Assembly: GCA_937894465.1 (NCBI GenBank)
Contig: CALCRE010000098.1
Coordinates: 1-24,726, forward strand
Origin: an uncultured Clostridia bacterium
GTDB lineage: Bacteria; Bacillota; Clostridia; JAAYHZ01
Direction of reading: 5' to 3'
DNA length: 24,726 nt
Shown one piece after another: positions 8,182 through 17,285 of this stretch; positions within the stretch are counted from its first letter, which is position 1, and every line of letters begins with the position of its first letter. Below the pieces are notes generated by a model that was not told the origin of the DNA, ran no database searches, and saw only the letters and a list, made by a program, of their open reading frames with translations. The position numbers and the translations under genes were made by a program.

Positions 8182-11100
8182 TTGAAACCTGCCACACTTC
8201 AATTTGTTTATACCAATCCGAAAAATCCATATACCTATATTGATTGCAAGTATCAAAACGGAAAATATATGCAAACCGTGTATGTATACTCGGATGAAGT
8301 AAACACCGGGTTTTATATGGGTCAAGAAATGACATATCAAGTACATCTTGATGATACCGATCTGAAGCGATATAAGTTGCCTGCAGAAAAAACCATTACA
8401 CTGACTGATCAGTCACAGATTGAAACCATTGTTTTAGAGCCCTTTTCTATGGTAACAGTAACCGGTAAAGTCACGGATACGAATATATCCGACAGATCAA
8501 TCGAAGCTGTTCAGGTGCAAGCCGTTCAGACGGTAACCAATCATATCGAAAAATTCAGTCATTCGGTAAGTGCCGTCACTGACGCCCAAGGAAATTATAC
8601 CTTGTCATTGTATGCCGACACCCAAGCAGATATCAGTTTTTATAAGGCGGGATACGAAGTTTCAAATGTTAAATTCACACCTGCATTGCAAAATATAACA
8701 CTTGATACCGGATTGTCCTATTTGGATAAGAATAAAATAAGGGTGAATGTAACCGTGAAACCTCTTGTAGCTCTTGATCAAACAGAGGACTTACCGGATG
8801 TGCCCGGTTATCCTTATATGCTATATTTAACCGGATCTACGGGTTTAACTGCTTCGCCAAGATTTCTTCCATATAATAACTACATACAAATTCAAGACAA
8901 TACACTCAGTCATGCGAATCAAACCGTATCCTTTACATTCAATTCGAACCTTTACATTGTCGAACCTTCCTATACTGTAACCTTAGACGGAAATGCCAGC
9001 GGATTTTTGAACATATCCGTTATGCAACACGGTGTCATTTCGGTCAATACACCCGACCAAGAAGGAAATGCACCCGTAAATTACCTACTTCTGTTCGATA
9101 AAACCGGTAACAAGAAAGGAATTCTTAGCGGAAACGGGATCCTTTCCACTGAAGAACTCTTGCTTTCCGAAGGAGATTATACGCTACTTCTAGTCAGAGG
9201 ATATAACTTATACAGTATCAAAAATTTAAATACATTAGATCAGTTTCATACCTTGGGACTCGATTCCAATTACTACACAGAAAAAGCGGTTACGCTACAC
9301 AACGGTGTCATGAATTGTATTGACGATCTGGGCATACCGGACATCATCAGCAATGACATGCTAAGTGCATTCCAAATACGTTTGTCTACTCAATATACAC
9401 CCAATACTCAAAACGGTGAAGTGCGGGTGGTTCTACGCATGGAACCCTGGGAATCTACCATAGGTAAGAATGTAGAGCTCAATTGGATCAGAATTGATGA
9501 CATATGGACTTATGTCACAAAAGACAACAGCATCTTTTTAGATAGTAAAGCGATCACCGGTAGCAGCGCCATGAGTTTTTACGGGGAAGCAAAGAAAAAC
9601 CTGTCCCATACGTTGCAATATATAATATTGCCTAGAGACACACAGCAATCGGTTGTGGCCGGAATCACGATCAACTACACTATGAACGGAGTGACCTTCT
9701 TCGATACTCTTTATGAGGAAGTAAATGTCAATCGCTTAATTCTTAACGTTCCGGAGCAAGTATTGCAAGGAGATGCCGCAAAATCAGTAACCATCACCGG
9801 GCAGGCTCCCGAAGGCATCATAGTGGATATTTATGACGACGATATTAAAATTGCCACTGTGGAATCCGATTATTGCAACAGCTTCAGCGTTATTGCTTCC
9901 TTGACGCAACCGGATAAACCGGGTGTTCGGTTTATCACAGGTAAAATGACCTATAAGGAAAATGAATATATCACCCCGGAAAAAGCCATTGAAGTCCTTA
10001 GTCGTACTGCATCGGCATATACAAGCAAAGTAAAATTTATTCATCAACTAAGCTCAACTCTTTCAACAGAATTCTACTTCGATGACATTGTAGAAGGACA
10101 ATACGCATCCTATAATCCACGCCATATGACCACAATTTCATTCCGAATCAACAACATGCTAAAAAGTCAAGTGGATTCTGCTGCAGTGGTGATCTCCTAT
10201 AAGGGAACGGAAAACGCATTCCCGGCAGAATGGGTGCGGGACGTTCAAGGAGAAGAAACATACTCGGAATGGTCAGTGACCGACACATTCGGCTATATAG
10301 ACGATTTATACATCCAATACAGTTTAAAATCATTGGATGATCTGTCCTTGTTCACCGGAAGCACAGTTCCCGACTTTCTAGAAGCTTCATCGGCCCAAGG
10401 GGATCCGGCTCAGATCCCTTCTGCTTTCCGAAACGGCACCAATATGAATGTCATTGAAAGTACACCCACATCCAATAAGTTTTCCATGAACTTAGAAGGC
10501 GGAGGTACATTCGGTTACAATGCTACATACACTCAGAACAGCGGTGTAACTGAAAGTATGTTGGATCCGCGTCTATACCGTAAAGTAACAACCCAACAAG
10601 GAAACTATTGGGTATATGAAAATGTAGAAATATTCCCGCAACAAACCGGAACAATCAGTTGTAAGGTCACAAGAAAGATCTATTTTGACAGTGCCTTGGA
10701 TGCGGTGATCAATCCGCCTGCAAAACTGATGTCCGTTGCATCCATGAAGACCCAAGGTGCTACGGATACGACTCTTTCAGTCATCGAGCACTCCGGTAAC
10801 CTGCAAAATGTCGGAGAGATTATTTACGAAGGTCTAAAAGGTGCTCCCGCTGAATTAGGTCGCTTTGGCTCTGCCATGAATGCTGTGGGCGGTGTGGCGT
10901 TAGCAGTGAATATATTCCGAGGCAGAACCACAAAAGACGCTCAAACATTGTATGATGCATTGCGGTTGATCGAAAACAAATCTGTAAGCGATACACTGGC
11001 AAGAGAGATTAGAGATTACAGCGGTCTTACGGTCAAACATTATACCATCAGTAATGTATTCAACGGAGTCGGCTATGTATCCGGATATGCAGGACCTTTA

Positions 11101-13737
11101 GGTAAAGGTTTGAGTGTCATAACCTCTTTAGGAGGCGGTTGGTACAATGACTCCACCGGCAGTGAACTTAATATGATGTGGGATTCCATTATGCGAAGTA
11201 TTTTGGCGGAATTGGAATTACAAGATATTCGAGCTGCTAAAAAAGAAAAAAAGAAAAAGATCACATGGTTGATTGACCCATCCGGGTATGTATTTGAAAC
11301 CATCGAAACAAATAGGATCAGCGGTGTAGAAGCAAGCATCTTGTATAGTGACGCTATAAACGGTGATTTTACTTTCTGGAGTGAAGCCGAACAAACAGGC
11401 CAAAATAACCCGCAAATCACCGGTTCAGACGGTCGCTTTGCCTGGGATGTCCCCTCGGGTTTCTGGAAGGTTGCCTTTGACGGCACAGGTTACATTCCCT
11501 CCGAAAGCAAACCCATGGAAGTTGACCCTCTACATGATAAAGTGCACATCGGCCTACTATCCCTCAAAACACCGGTTATATCTTCAGCGGCACTGAATGA
11601 CACCGGTTTTGAAATTGAATTTGAACTATACATGCAAGGAGAAAGCATTATAGAGCCTGTCAGTAAGAAAACCAATATACAGTTGTTTGATGATAACAAC
11701 ACCCCCATACCCATAAAAGATATAGAGTTTGTCATCACTGCTAAGAATACTACCTATAAAGAGGGAATGACTTATCAAAAAGATGTTTTATCCACAGAGG
11801 ATTTTGTAAAACGTATCAGGATCATTGTAGATGAGACAAATTATCCGGGCGGCTTCAAAGAATTCAAAGAAGACGGGTTTACGCCGGAGAGATATTATGT
11901 GACTGTGCTTGAAAATGCTAAGAGCTACTCCGGTGTAAAATTAGCAAGCTATCTAACCACAGATAAAGTCTCTGTGGTATCCCGTGAAAAGGCTTTATCC
12001 CCGAGCTCGAATGTACCGCAAGGAAGCTACGTTAATGCGCAATACATATCACTTACGACGCAAACGGAAGGTGCCACCATTTACTACACCACAGACGGGT
12101 CCACACCAACTCCATTGAGTTTTGTATACAACGGAACACCTGTGGTCATGGAAAAAACCGGTGTATTAAAATGTATCGCTTCTAGAGTCGGTATGGATGA
12201 CTCGGATGTGGCATCATTCCAATACTTCATCGGTGCAACCATTCCCACGCAAGTTATGCACCCTGTTGCAAGCACCGCATCCGGAACATACTCCCAATCC
12301 CTGCAAGTGGTGTTGACCACTGCAACTGAAGGAGCCGGCATCTACTATACATTAGACGGATCCGAGCCTACTGCTTCCAAAACTCTTTACACCGGACCTA
12401 TTACCATATCCAACAGTGTAACACTAAAAGCCATTGCCGTTAAAACAGGGTTATTGAACAGCAGAACCGTGGCATATGAATATGTAATCCTAGCAAGCTC
12501 CATAACAACCGCCGAAGCGGTACCTACAGGTGTCAGTTTGAATGTGGAACGCACCGGCCCCAACGTTTTGGTTCAAACGGGATTGTTATCCATACGAACG
12601 GGCTCACAAGCCATGGCACATGTCCCGGCTTTGATGATCCAAACATTGATCAATCATGCAAATCGTTCTGATATTAATGGAAACTTATTAGGAGTCTTGG
12701 TGGATACACCGACAGGTGTGACAGGGCTTACCACCCAAATACCTACGGATTCCATCAGAACTATGGCAAACCGCCCGGGTACCGGATTTGAAATAAGTTC
12801 GGACATTGCCGGTGTTCGCTTTGACAACATAGCTCTACAAGCCATAACAGATCAATCTGCAAGTGACACTGTCACCATATCTGTTGAGGAAGTTCCATTA
12901 TCCACCCTTACAGATGAATTAAAAGAGAAGGTCAGCGGGAACAAGGTGTATCAATTGACGGTCAAATCCGGTAACAAAGTGATATCTGATTTTAAAGGGG
13001 GATTTGCTACTGTCACTATTCCCTATACGCTTAAAGAAGGGGAAAATCCTCATGCAGTGGTTGTGTGGTATCTAAATCAAGGTGACATGAAATCCGTGAG
13101 AGGCTCCTACGTAGCCGACTTAAAAGCTGTGGTATTTACAGTGAATCACTTTTCCTATTTTATGATCAAACACGACCCGGTGAAATTCATCGATATACCG
13201 GATAATGCGTGGTACAAAAATGCAGTGGACTTTATTGCAGCAAGAAGGATCACACAAGGAACCGGAAACAATCAATACAGTCCGGATGCACCTATAACCA
13301 GGGGTCGCTTTATCGTCCTGTTAATGAACGCTTATGATATCACACCGGAGCAATATCCTGACTTGTTGAATATCTCACCCTTTGCCGATGCCGGCAATAC
13401 TTATTACACCAAGTATCTGGCTGTAGCCAAGGGATTAGGCATCGTGCAAGGAATCGGAAACAATCGATTTGCACCGGAGCAAAACATCACTCGCGAAGAA
13501 ATGTTCGTGATGTTATACAATGTCTTGCACGCCATAGGGAAAACACCTGTCATGATCTCCACGAACCGCATCAATGATTTCAATGACATAAACCAAGTTG
13601 CCCCCTGGGCATATGATGCCATCTTTGTGTTGGTTAATGCCGAGGTCGTCAACGGTGACAAGGGCTCCATTCATCCGAAACGGAACACCACCGCCGCCGA
13701 AACGGCACAAGTATTATTCAATTTACTAAAACAGTAA
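8182..13737 (+). CDS. Giant SLH surface protein, 3' part (beta domains, chitobiase-C-like repeats, three SLH domains)
   Basis: 1,851 residues counted from a TTG at 8182, but no ribosome binding site precedes it and the frame is open back to 7984, so it is best read as a continuation of the upstream gene. Order: a carboxypeptidase-regulatory-like beta domain (about 90-174); further beta domains; an unusual helical Gly/Ala-rich stretch (about 855-1027) ending in KKEKKKK; a module starting IDPSGYVFE (about 1031) with SDGRFAWDVPSGFWKV; two chitobiase C-terminal-like repeats, each with IYYTxDGSxPT (about 1277-1348 and 1365-1435); a pre-SLH module; and three SLH domains (about 1667-1851; ITQGTGNNQYSPDAPITR and IVQGIGNNRFAPEQNITR mark the first two). 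SLH domains bind pyruvylated secondary wall polymer and hold the protein on the cell surface. A terminator follows. Confidence 0.88.
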   Translation: MKPATLQFVYTNPKNPYTYIDCKYQNGKYMQTVYVYSDEVNTGFYMGQEMTYQVHLDDTDLKRYKLPAEKTITLTDQSQIETIVLEPFSMVTVTGKVTDTNISDRSIEAVQVQAVQTVTNHIEKFSHSVSAVTDAQGNYTLSLYADTQADISFYKAGYEVSNVKFTPALQNITLDTGLSYLDKNKIRVNVTVKPLVALDQTEDLPDVPGYPYMLYLTGSTGLTASPRFLPYNNYIQIQDNTLSHANQTVSFTFNSNLYIVEPSYTVTLDGNASGFLNISVMQHGVISVNTPDQEGNAPVNYLLLFDKTGNKKGILSGNGILSTEELLLSEGDYTLLLVRGYNLYSIKNLNTLDQFHTLGLDSNYYTEKAVTLHNGVMNCIDDLGIPDIISNDMLSAFQIRLSTQYTPNTQNGEVRVVLRMEPWESTIGKNVELNWIRIDDIWTYVTKDNSIFLDSKAITGSSAMSFYGEAKKNLSHTLQYIILPRDTQQSVVAGITINYTMNGVTFFDTLYEEVNVNRLILNVPEQVLQGDAAKSVTITGQAPEGIIVDIYDDDIKIATVESDYCNSFSVIASLTQPDKPGVRFITGKMTYKENEYITPEKAIEVLSRTASAYTSKVKFIHQLSSTLSTEFYFDDIVEGQYASYNPRHMTTISFRINNMLKSQVDSAAVVISYKGTENAFPAEWVRDVQGEETYSEWSVTDTFGYIDDLYIQYSLKSLDDLSLFTGSTVPDFLEASSAQGDPAQIPSAFRNGTNMNVIESTPTSNKFSMNLEGGGTFGYNATYTQNSGVTESMLDPRLYRKVTTQQGNYWVYENVEIFPQQTGTISCKVTRKIYFDSALDAVINPPAKLMSVASMKTQGATDTTLSVIEHSGNLQNVGEIIYEGLKGAPAELGRFGSAMNAVGGVALAVNIFRGRTTKDAQTLYDALRLIENKSVSDTLAREIRDYSGLTVKHYTISNVFNGVGYVSGYAGPLGKGLSVITSLGGGWYNDSTGSELNMMWDSIMRSILAELELQDIRAAKKEKKKKITWLIDPSGYVFETIETNRISGVEASILYSDAINGDFTFWSEAEQTGQNNPQITGSDGRFAWDVPSGFWKVAFDGTGYIPSESKPMEVDPLHDKVHIGLLSLKTPVISSAALNDTGFEIEFELYMQGESIIEPVSKKTNIQLFDDNNTPIPIKDIEFVITAKNTTYKEGMTYQKDVLSTEDFVKRIRIIVDETNYPGGFKEFKEDGFTPERYYVTVLENAKSYSGVKLASYLTTDKVSVVSREKALSPSSNVPQGSYVNAQYISLTTQTEGATIYYTTDGSTPTPLSFVYNGTPVVMEKTGVLKCIASRVGMDDSDVASFQYFIGATIPTQVMHPVASTASGTYSQSLQVVLTTATEGAGIYYTLDGSEPTASKTLYTGPITISNSVTLKAIAVKTGLLNSRTVAYEYVILASSITTAEAVPTGVSLNVERTGPNVLVQTGLLSIRTGSQAMAHVPALMIQTLINHANRSDINGNLLGVLVDTPTGVTGLTTQIPTDSIRTMANRPGTGFEISSDIAGVRFDNIALQAITDQSASDTVTISVEEVPLSTLTDELKEKVSGNKVYQLTVKSGNKVISDFKGGFATVTIPYTLKEGENPHAVVVWYLNQGDMKSVRGSYVADLKAVVFTVNHFSYFMIKHDPVKFIDIPDNAWYKNAVDFIAARRITQGTGNNQYSPDAPITRGRFIVLLMNAYDITPEQYPDLLNISPFADAGNTYYTKYLAVAKGLGIVQGIGNNRFAPEQNITREEMFVMLYNVLHAIGKTPVMISTNRINDFNDINQVAPWAYDAIFVLVNAEVVNGDKGSIHPKRNTTAAETAQVLFNLLKQ

Positions 13738-13775
13738 CAACAGTTTTTTCATTAACCTCCCTATAAAGAAGCATG

Positions 13776-13807
13776 AGAGAAAAACCGGCATCAGCCGGTT
13801 TTTCTTT
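13776..13807. terminator. Bidirectional terminator between surface-protein and sigma-like genes
   Basis: AAAAACCGGC (13780-13789) pairs perfectly with GCCGGTTTTT (13794-13803) around the tetraloop ATCA; weaker pairing extends to 13776/13807. T-runs occur on both strands, fitting the convergent gene ends at 13737 (+) and 13859 (-). The core is almost identical, in inverted orientation, to the terminator at 17208-17241. Confidence 0.85.
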
Positions 13808-13858
13808 ATGCAAAATCATTCACTCATGATTTCAAGCAGATCATAATGAGTCTTGATT

Positions 13859-14518
13859 CTATTGAAAATAAATCTTCGTCAGGCTTTCCATGATCCGCTT
13901 ATATCTACTTGGATGTCTCATTTTCCTAATGGCTTTGACTTTTATTTGTCTTATTCTTTCTAGAGAAAGACTCCGGCTTTTTGCAATCTTCGAATATGTT
14001 TCACTTTTACCGGAACACCCGTAATATCGATCAAGTATTTCTATCTCCCTTGGCTGTAAAGTACCAAGGCATTCTCTAAATACATTGCAGAATTCCTGTT
14101 GCCTATCCAAAAATATGTTTTGGTTATCCCAACCAACTTTTTGATCAACTTCGTTCATGATCCGAATACATCCTCGTCTACAGGATTCGAATTTACAAGT
14201 CAATGAAACAACCGGTTTTTTCCGATTAAGTTCTTCATGCAGATTTTCATAAAAGTAATAACGATCTGTTTCCACTGCAAAGTTCTCGGCAATTTGAGAT
14301 AAGATGTGATTTAAGTTTTTTATATGCATCTTGAAAGAATCATCAAGGTACGGTATTTCTTCATACCGTTTACTAACCCATGCATGTGACTTGTTCAATT
14401 CTTTTCCGGTTGCTGTTTTATTGTAGCCGATACTCCACATTACAAGAACATCAATGTACTGCAGATGTTCCTTTTTTTCCTCCGAAATGTCTAGAGAATC
14501 ATATTCGCTTCTAGACAT
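13859..14518 (-). CDS. Sigma-70 region 4-containing regulator without region 2
   Basis: 219 residues. The C-terminus is a sigma region 4 DNA-binding domain (about 146-205): LGTLQPREIEILDRYYG and SLERIRQIKVKAIRKMRHP are close to the RpoD-type -35 recognition helix-turn-helix. The N-terminus (about 22-52, SIGYNKTATGKELNKSHAWV) looks like a second helix-turn-helix. The middle contains CKFESCRRGC, three cysteines close together. I see no region 2, so it probably cannot open a promoter as a normal sigma factor; it may be a positive control factor, a phage-type late regulator or a very divergent sigma. No clear ribosome binding site precedes the ATG at 14518. It is divergent from the beta-helix gene and may control it. 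Confidence 0.75.
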   Translation of the reverse strand: MSRSEYDSLDISEEKKEHLQYIDVLVMWSIGYNKTATGKELNKSHAWVSKRYEEIPYLDDSFKMHIKNLNHILSQIAENFAVETDRYYFYENLHEELNRKKPVVSLTCKFESCRRGCIRIMNEVDQKVGWDNQNIFLDRQQEFCNVFRECLGTLQPREIEILDRYYGCSGKSETYSKIAKSRSLSLERIRQIKVKAIRKMRHPSRYKRIMESLTKIYFQ

Positions 14519-14593
14519 TTCTATTCGCGTTATTGTGGAAAGAGCGTTCCATTGTCCCTCTTGAACGTAGAGATGGAAATGGCGTTATCTATG

Positions 14594-14622
14594 TTGCTAT
14601 GTTGAAACTGTAATGGTAATAT
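14594..14622 (+). promoter_or_regulatory. Candidate promoter for the tailspike-like gene
   Basis: TTGCTA (14594-14599) and TAATAT (14617-14622) are separated by 17 bases; each matches the sigma-A boxes 4/6. The start ATG at 14672 lies about 50 bases further on. The region is the 153-base gap between the divergent sigma-like gene and this one, so it is also where that regulator would be expected to bind. Confidence 0.35.
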
Positions 14623-14656
14623 ACGGTTAATGGTAGATGTGGGAAAATACAAAAAC

Positions 14657-14662
14657 AGGAGG
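14657..14662 (+). promoter_or_regulatory. Ribosome binding site fixing the start at 14672
   Basis: A perfect AGGAGG stands 9 bases before ATG 14672-14674. The in-frame ATG at 14630 lies upstream of this site, has no ribosome binding site of its own, and falls within about 10 bases of the expected transcription start, so the later ATG is preferred. Confidence 0.85.
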
Positions 14663-14671
14663 CAATTGACG

Positions 14672-17116
14672 ATGTCAGAATTTAGAATCAATCATGAAGT
14701 GCATGACTTATACCCTGTGGCTTCTTTTGACACGGTAGCCGATCTAAAGGCTTGCACAAAGCTCAAAGAGGGCATGGTCGTTATGACGAAAGGATACTAC
14801 TTTGAAGGTGACGGCGGCGAGAGCAACTACAGGATTTGTAACATCACATATGATGCCGGAGGCGGTGCCCTGAAACTTCAAGGTAACTTATGCGCTTACC
14901 TGATGGCTCAAACGGTAAATTATAAGCAATTCGGTGCCGTAGGAGACAGTGTGAACGATGATGGTATACAGATAAAGGCCACCCACGATTATGCCAATCG
15001 AAATAATATCCCGGTGGTAAATACCCACGGCGAGTATTGGATCAAATCTGTTCGAGGGATCGAGATCCGTACTGATACGTTACTTGGAAAGACAAAAATT
15101 CACATTGATGAAAAATATAATGTTTCAAGCACTCCCGTATATATCGTCAGCAGCAACCACCCATGCATTTCTTTGGATCCTGCTATATTACCTCCCGATC
15201 AAATCAAGCGTGGTGCAACCCTTTGCCCTGCTCTTTCCAATTATACAGACCATCTTGTGGTTGTGGAAGACAGCAATACGAAAATTGCAAAAAGGAGCGG
15301 AAAACGGTCGGGCTGGAGTATGTCCGAGTTTTTCGTGGTGGAGGAACATGGCAAGCTGGTCGGTGATATCGCATGGACATTCCATTCCATAACATCCATA
15401 ATTGCATACCCTCTTGATAAAGATTACCTTACCGTACAAGGAGGTCACTTCTACGTCAACGGCCAAAATTCTTTGGAAGACCCTAATCCGTACACTTATA
15501 GCGGATTTTTGATTACACGCAGTCGTACTATCATTCGAAATCAGACATTATCCCTGGAAAGTGGGGTCAATGACGATTCTACCAATCCTAACAGAGGGTT
15601 TTATAATTTCACTCGCGCATTTGACGTCACATTAGAGAACGTCCGCTTGATACCTCGGGAATACTATCATCATAACGGTACAAAGGTACCCCAAGGCACA
15701 TACGGCATCGGTGGTCAATACGTTTTAAACAGCACATTCCGGAATGTGGTTGCAGAAGGTGACGATCTCCACTGGGGAGTGTTCGGTACAAACTTGTTCA
15801 AAAATTTTACAATCGAAAAGTGCAAGCTAAACCGTGTTGATGTTCACTTTCACTGCTGGAATCTCCATGTCAAAGACAGCGACATAGGTTATAAAGGGTT
15901 TACATTGACGGGCGGTGGAGATCTCATCATAGAAAATGTGAGAAGACACGGCAACTGCTTTATTTCATTCCGTAACGATTACGGAGCTCGCTGGGACGGT
16001 AACATCTTCATTGACAAATGTAAGCTGATTCAGACAGACTCCTTTGCCGAAGGAAGATTGCTCTCGTTTTTACCATCCGACACGGATTACGGGTACCCTA
16101 TAGTATTGGGCGAGAATATCACGATCAAGGATTTTGTATTTGACTATTATGATACAAGCAACAATACAACCGACATCTGGTTGCTAAAAATGTCGAAATT
16201 TGGTTGTTTCTCCGAGGTTAGAGATCGCATAAAGTTCCCTAAAAATATTCTATGTGAAAACATCAGGGTAATAGGGAGAGATAAAGGTGTCAATCTTATC
16301 CACTGGGAGAAACCTAATCAGTTTATAACGACAAAACGGGGCAGAGCCGATCCGGCTACAGGCGAAATCGTCACGAATACGACCATGAAGTTTGTCGGTG
16401 TCGATACTGCGTACAAAACTTACGACGACTTCTTAAATCCAGAGAATTTTCATATATGTTTTTCTGTGTGCTGTCATGACGATTACATGGATGATCATGC
16501 ACCGATACCGAAAATTATCATAGAGGATTGTCCATATGCAGCCATACAAACAAAAAGCGCCATAGCGGATATCTATGTCACAAGATGCGAGTTACAATCT
16601 ATCCACATCTACGATGAATATACGGACCAAAAAGGTCGTTGTCAGATCACGGTAGCCGGTTGTGATATACGCACCGAGTTCAGCCGGGAAATTACGGATT
16701 CTACAGGGGCATTTATGCTTCATACCGCTTACCCTGTTAAATTTATCGGTTGTACGTTTCATCCCCCGGTAGTAAATGGTGTCACCAGTCCGCAGCATTT
16801 TGATTCAATGTACGGAGAAATAGTCAATATCTCCAAGCACCTAGTGGGGCACCTCCACCTTGGTACGTTGCTTTCACCCGCCATTACCGCTTACTTCAGG
16901 AATGAAATTACACAAGATTTGAAAGATGCTCTCCAATGTAAAGCGGACACAGCAACTTCATTGGTATTACACACCAGTGGAAATGTGCTCCCAAATGCGA
17001 CTGAACTTTATAGAGGGAACACTTTTAGACTAAATGGCAATACAGGCGAGGCGGATTCCGTTTATATATGCAAAAGGTGTGCAGATGATTCTTACAAATG
17101 GGTATTGATCGCTTAG
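14672..17116 (+). CDS. Phage tailspike-like right-handed beta-helix protein (pectate lyase fold)
   Basis: 814 residues from the preferred start (MSEFRINHEVHDLYPVASF). The N-terminal part (YPVASFDTVADLKAC, then GYYFEGDGGESNYRI) matches the head-binding style module seen in many phage tail fibre and tailspike proteins. It is followed by KQFGAVGDSVNDDGIQIKAT, the classic entry to a pectate-lyase-3-type beta-helix, and then a long series of short beta-strand turns (about residues 250-620). The C-terminus (LYRGNTFRLNGNTGEADSVYICKRCADDSYKW) resembles small receptor-binding tips. There is no signal peptide or SLH domain, unlike the giant protein next door. It probably binds or cleaves a polysaccharide; catalytic residues cannot be assigned by eye. 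No other phage structural genes are in the window. Confidence 0.78.
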   Translation: MSEFRINHEVHDLYPVASFDTVADLKACTKLKEGMVVMTKGYYFEGDGGESNYRICNITYDAGGGALKLQGNLCAYLMAQTVNYKQFGAVGDSVNDDGIQIKATHDYANRNNIPVVNTHGEYWIKSVRGIEIRTDTLLGKTKIHIDEKYNVSSTPVYIVSSNHPCISLDPAILPPDQIKRGATLCPALSNYTDHLVVVEDSNTKIAKRSGKRSGWSMSEFFVVEEHGKLVGDIAWTFHSITSIIAYPLDKDYLTVQGGHFYVNGQNSLEDPNPYTYSGFLITRSRTIIRNQTLSLESGVNDDSTNPNRGFYNFTRAFDVTLENVRLIPREYYHHNGTKVPQGTYGIGGQYVLNSTFRNVVAEGDDLHWGVFGTNLFKNFTIEKCKLNRVDVHFHCWNLHVKDSDIGYKGFTLTGGGDLIIENVRRHGNCFISFRNDYGARWDGNIFIDKCKLIQTDSFAEGRLLSFLPSDTDYGYPIVLGENITIKDFVFDYYDTSNNTTDIWLLKMSKFGCFSEVRDRIKFPKNILCENIRVIGRDKGVNLIHWEKPNQFITTKRGRADPATGEIVTNTTMKFVGVDTAYKTYDDFLNPENFHICFSVCCHDDYMDDHAPIPKIIIEDCPYAAIQTKSAIADIYVTRCELQSIHIYDEYTDQKGRCQITVAGCDIRTEFSREITDSTGAFMLHTAYPVKFIGCTFHPPVVNGVTSPQHFDSMYGEIVNISKHLVGHLHLGTLLSPAITAYFRNEITQDLKDALQCKADTATSLVLHTSGNVLPNATELYRGNTFRLNGNTGEADSVYICKRCADDSYKWVLIA

Positions 17117-17207
17117 GATGAGATGGATCACAATCAAGATTTATCCGTCCGGTGGCAAAGCACGCCGGTGATTTCATTCATCCCCCAAAAATTGAGGAAA
17201 AAGACTT

Positions 17208-17241
17208 AAAGAGAAAACCGACTGATGCCGGTTTTCTCTTT
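17208..17241. terminator. Bidirectional terminator between tailspike-like and glycosidase-like genes
   Basis: AAAGAGAAAACCG (17208-17220) pairs perfectly over 13 bp with CGGTTTTCTCTTT (17229-17241), with loop ACTGATGC. It has T-rich flanks in both directions and lies between convergent stops at 17116 (+) and 17286 (-). Its minus-strand reading shares the core AAAACCGGCATCAG with the plus-strand reading of the terminator at 13776-13807. Confidence 0.88.
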
Positions 17242-17285
17242 ATACGGTTGAAACAAGTTATTCCAGAAATATTTCCTCACTTCAA

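Noticed and set aside
8182..8184. TTG as an independent start of the 3' half of the surface protein
   Set aside because: No ribosome binding site before it, the frame is open well upstream, and the sequence lacks a signal peptide although it ends in SLH domains that need export.
11073..11486. 137-residue - strand frame inside the surface-protein gene
   Set aside because: Antisense to well-supported coding sequence, no ribosome binding site, low-complexity phenylalanine run from the lysine tract.
14630..14671. 14-residue N-terminal extension of the tailspike-like protein
   Set aside because: The AGGAGG at 14657-14662 lies inside it and clearly serves ATG 14672.
13859..17116. Complete prophage
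   Set aside because: Only a tailspike-like protein and a sigma-like regulator are present; no integrase, terminase, capsid, tail tube or lysis genes are seen, and typical attachment repeats were not found.
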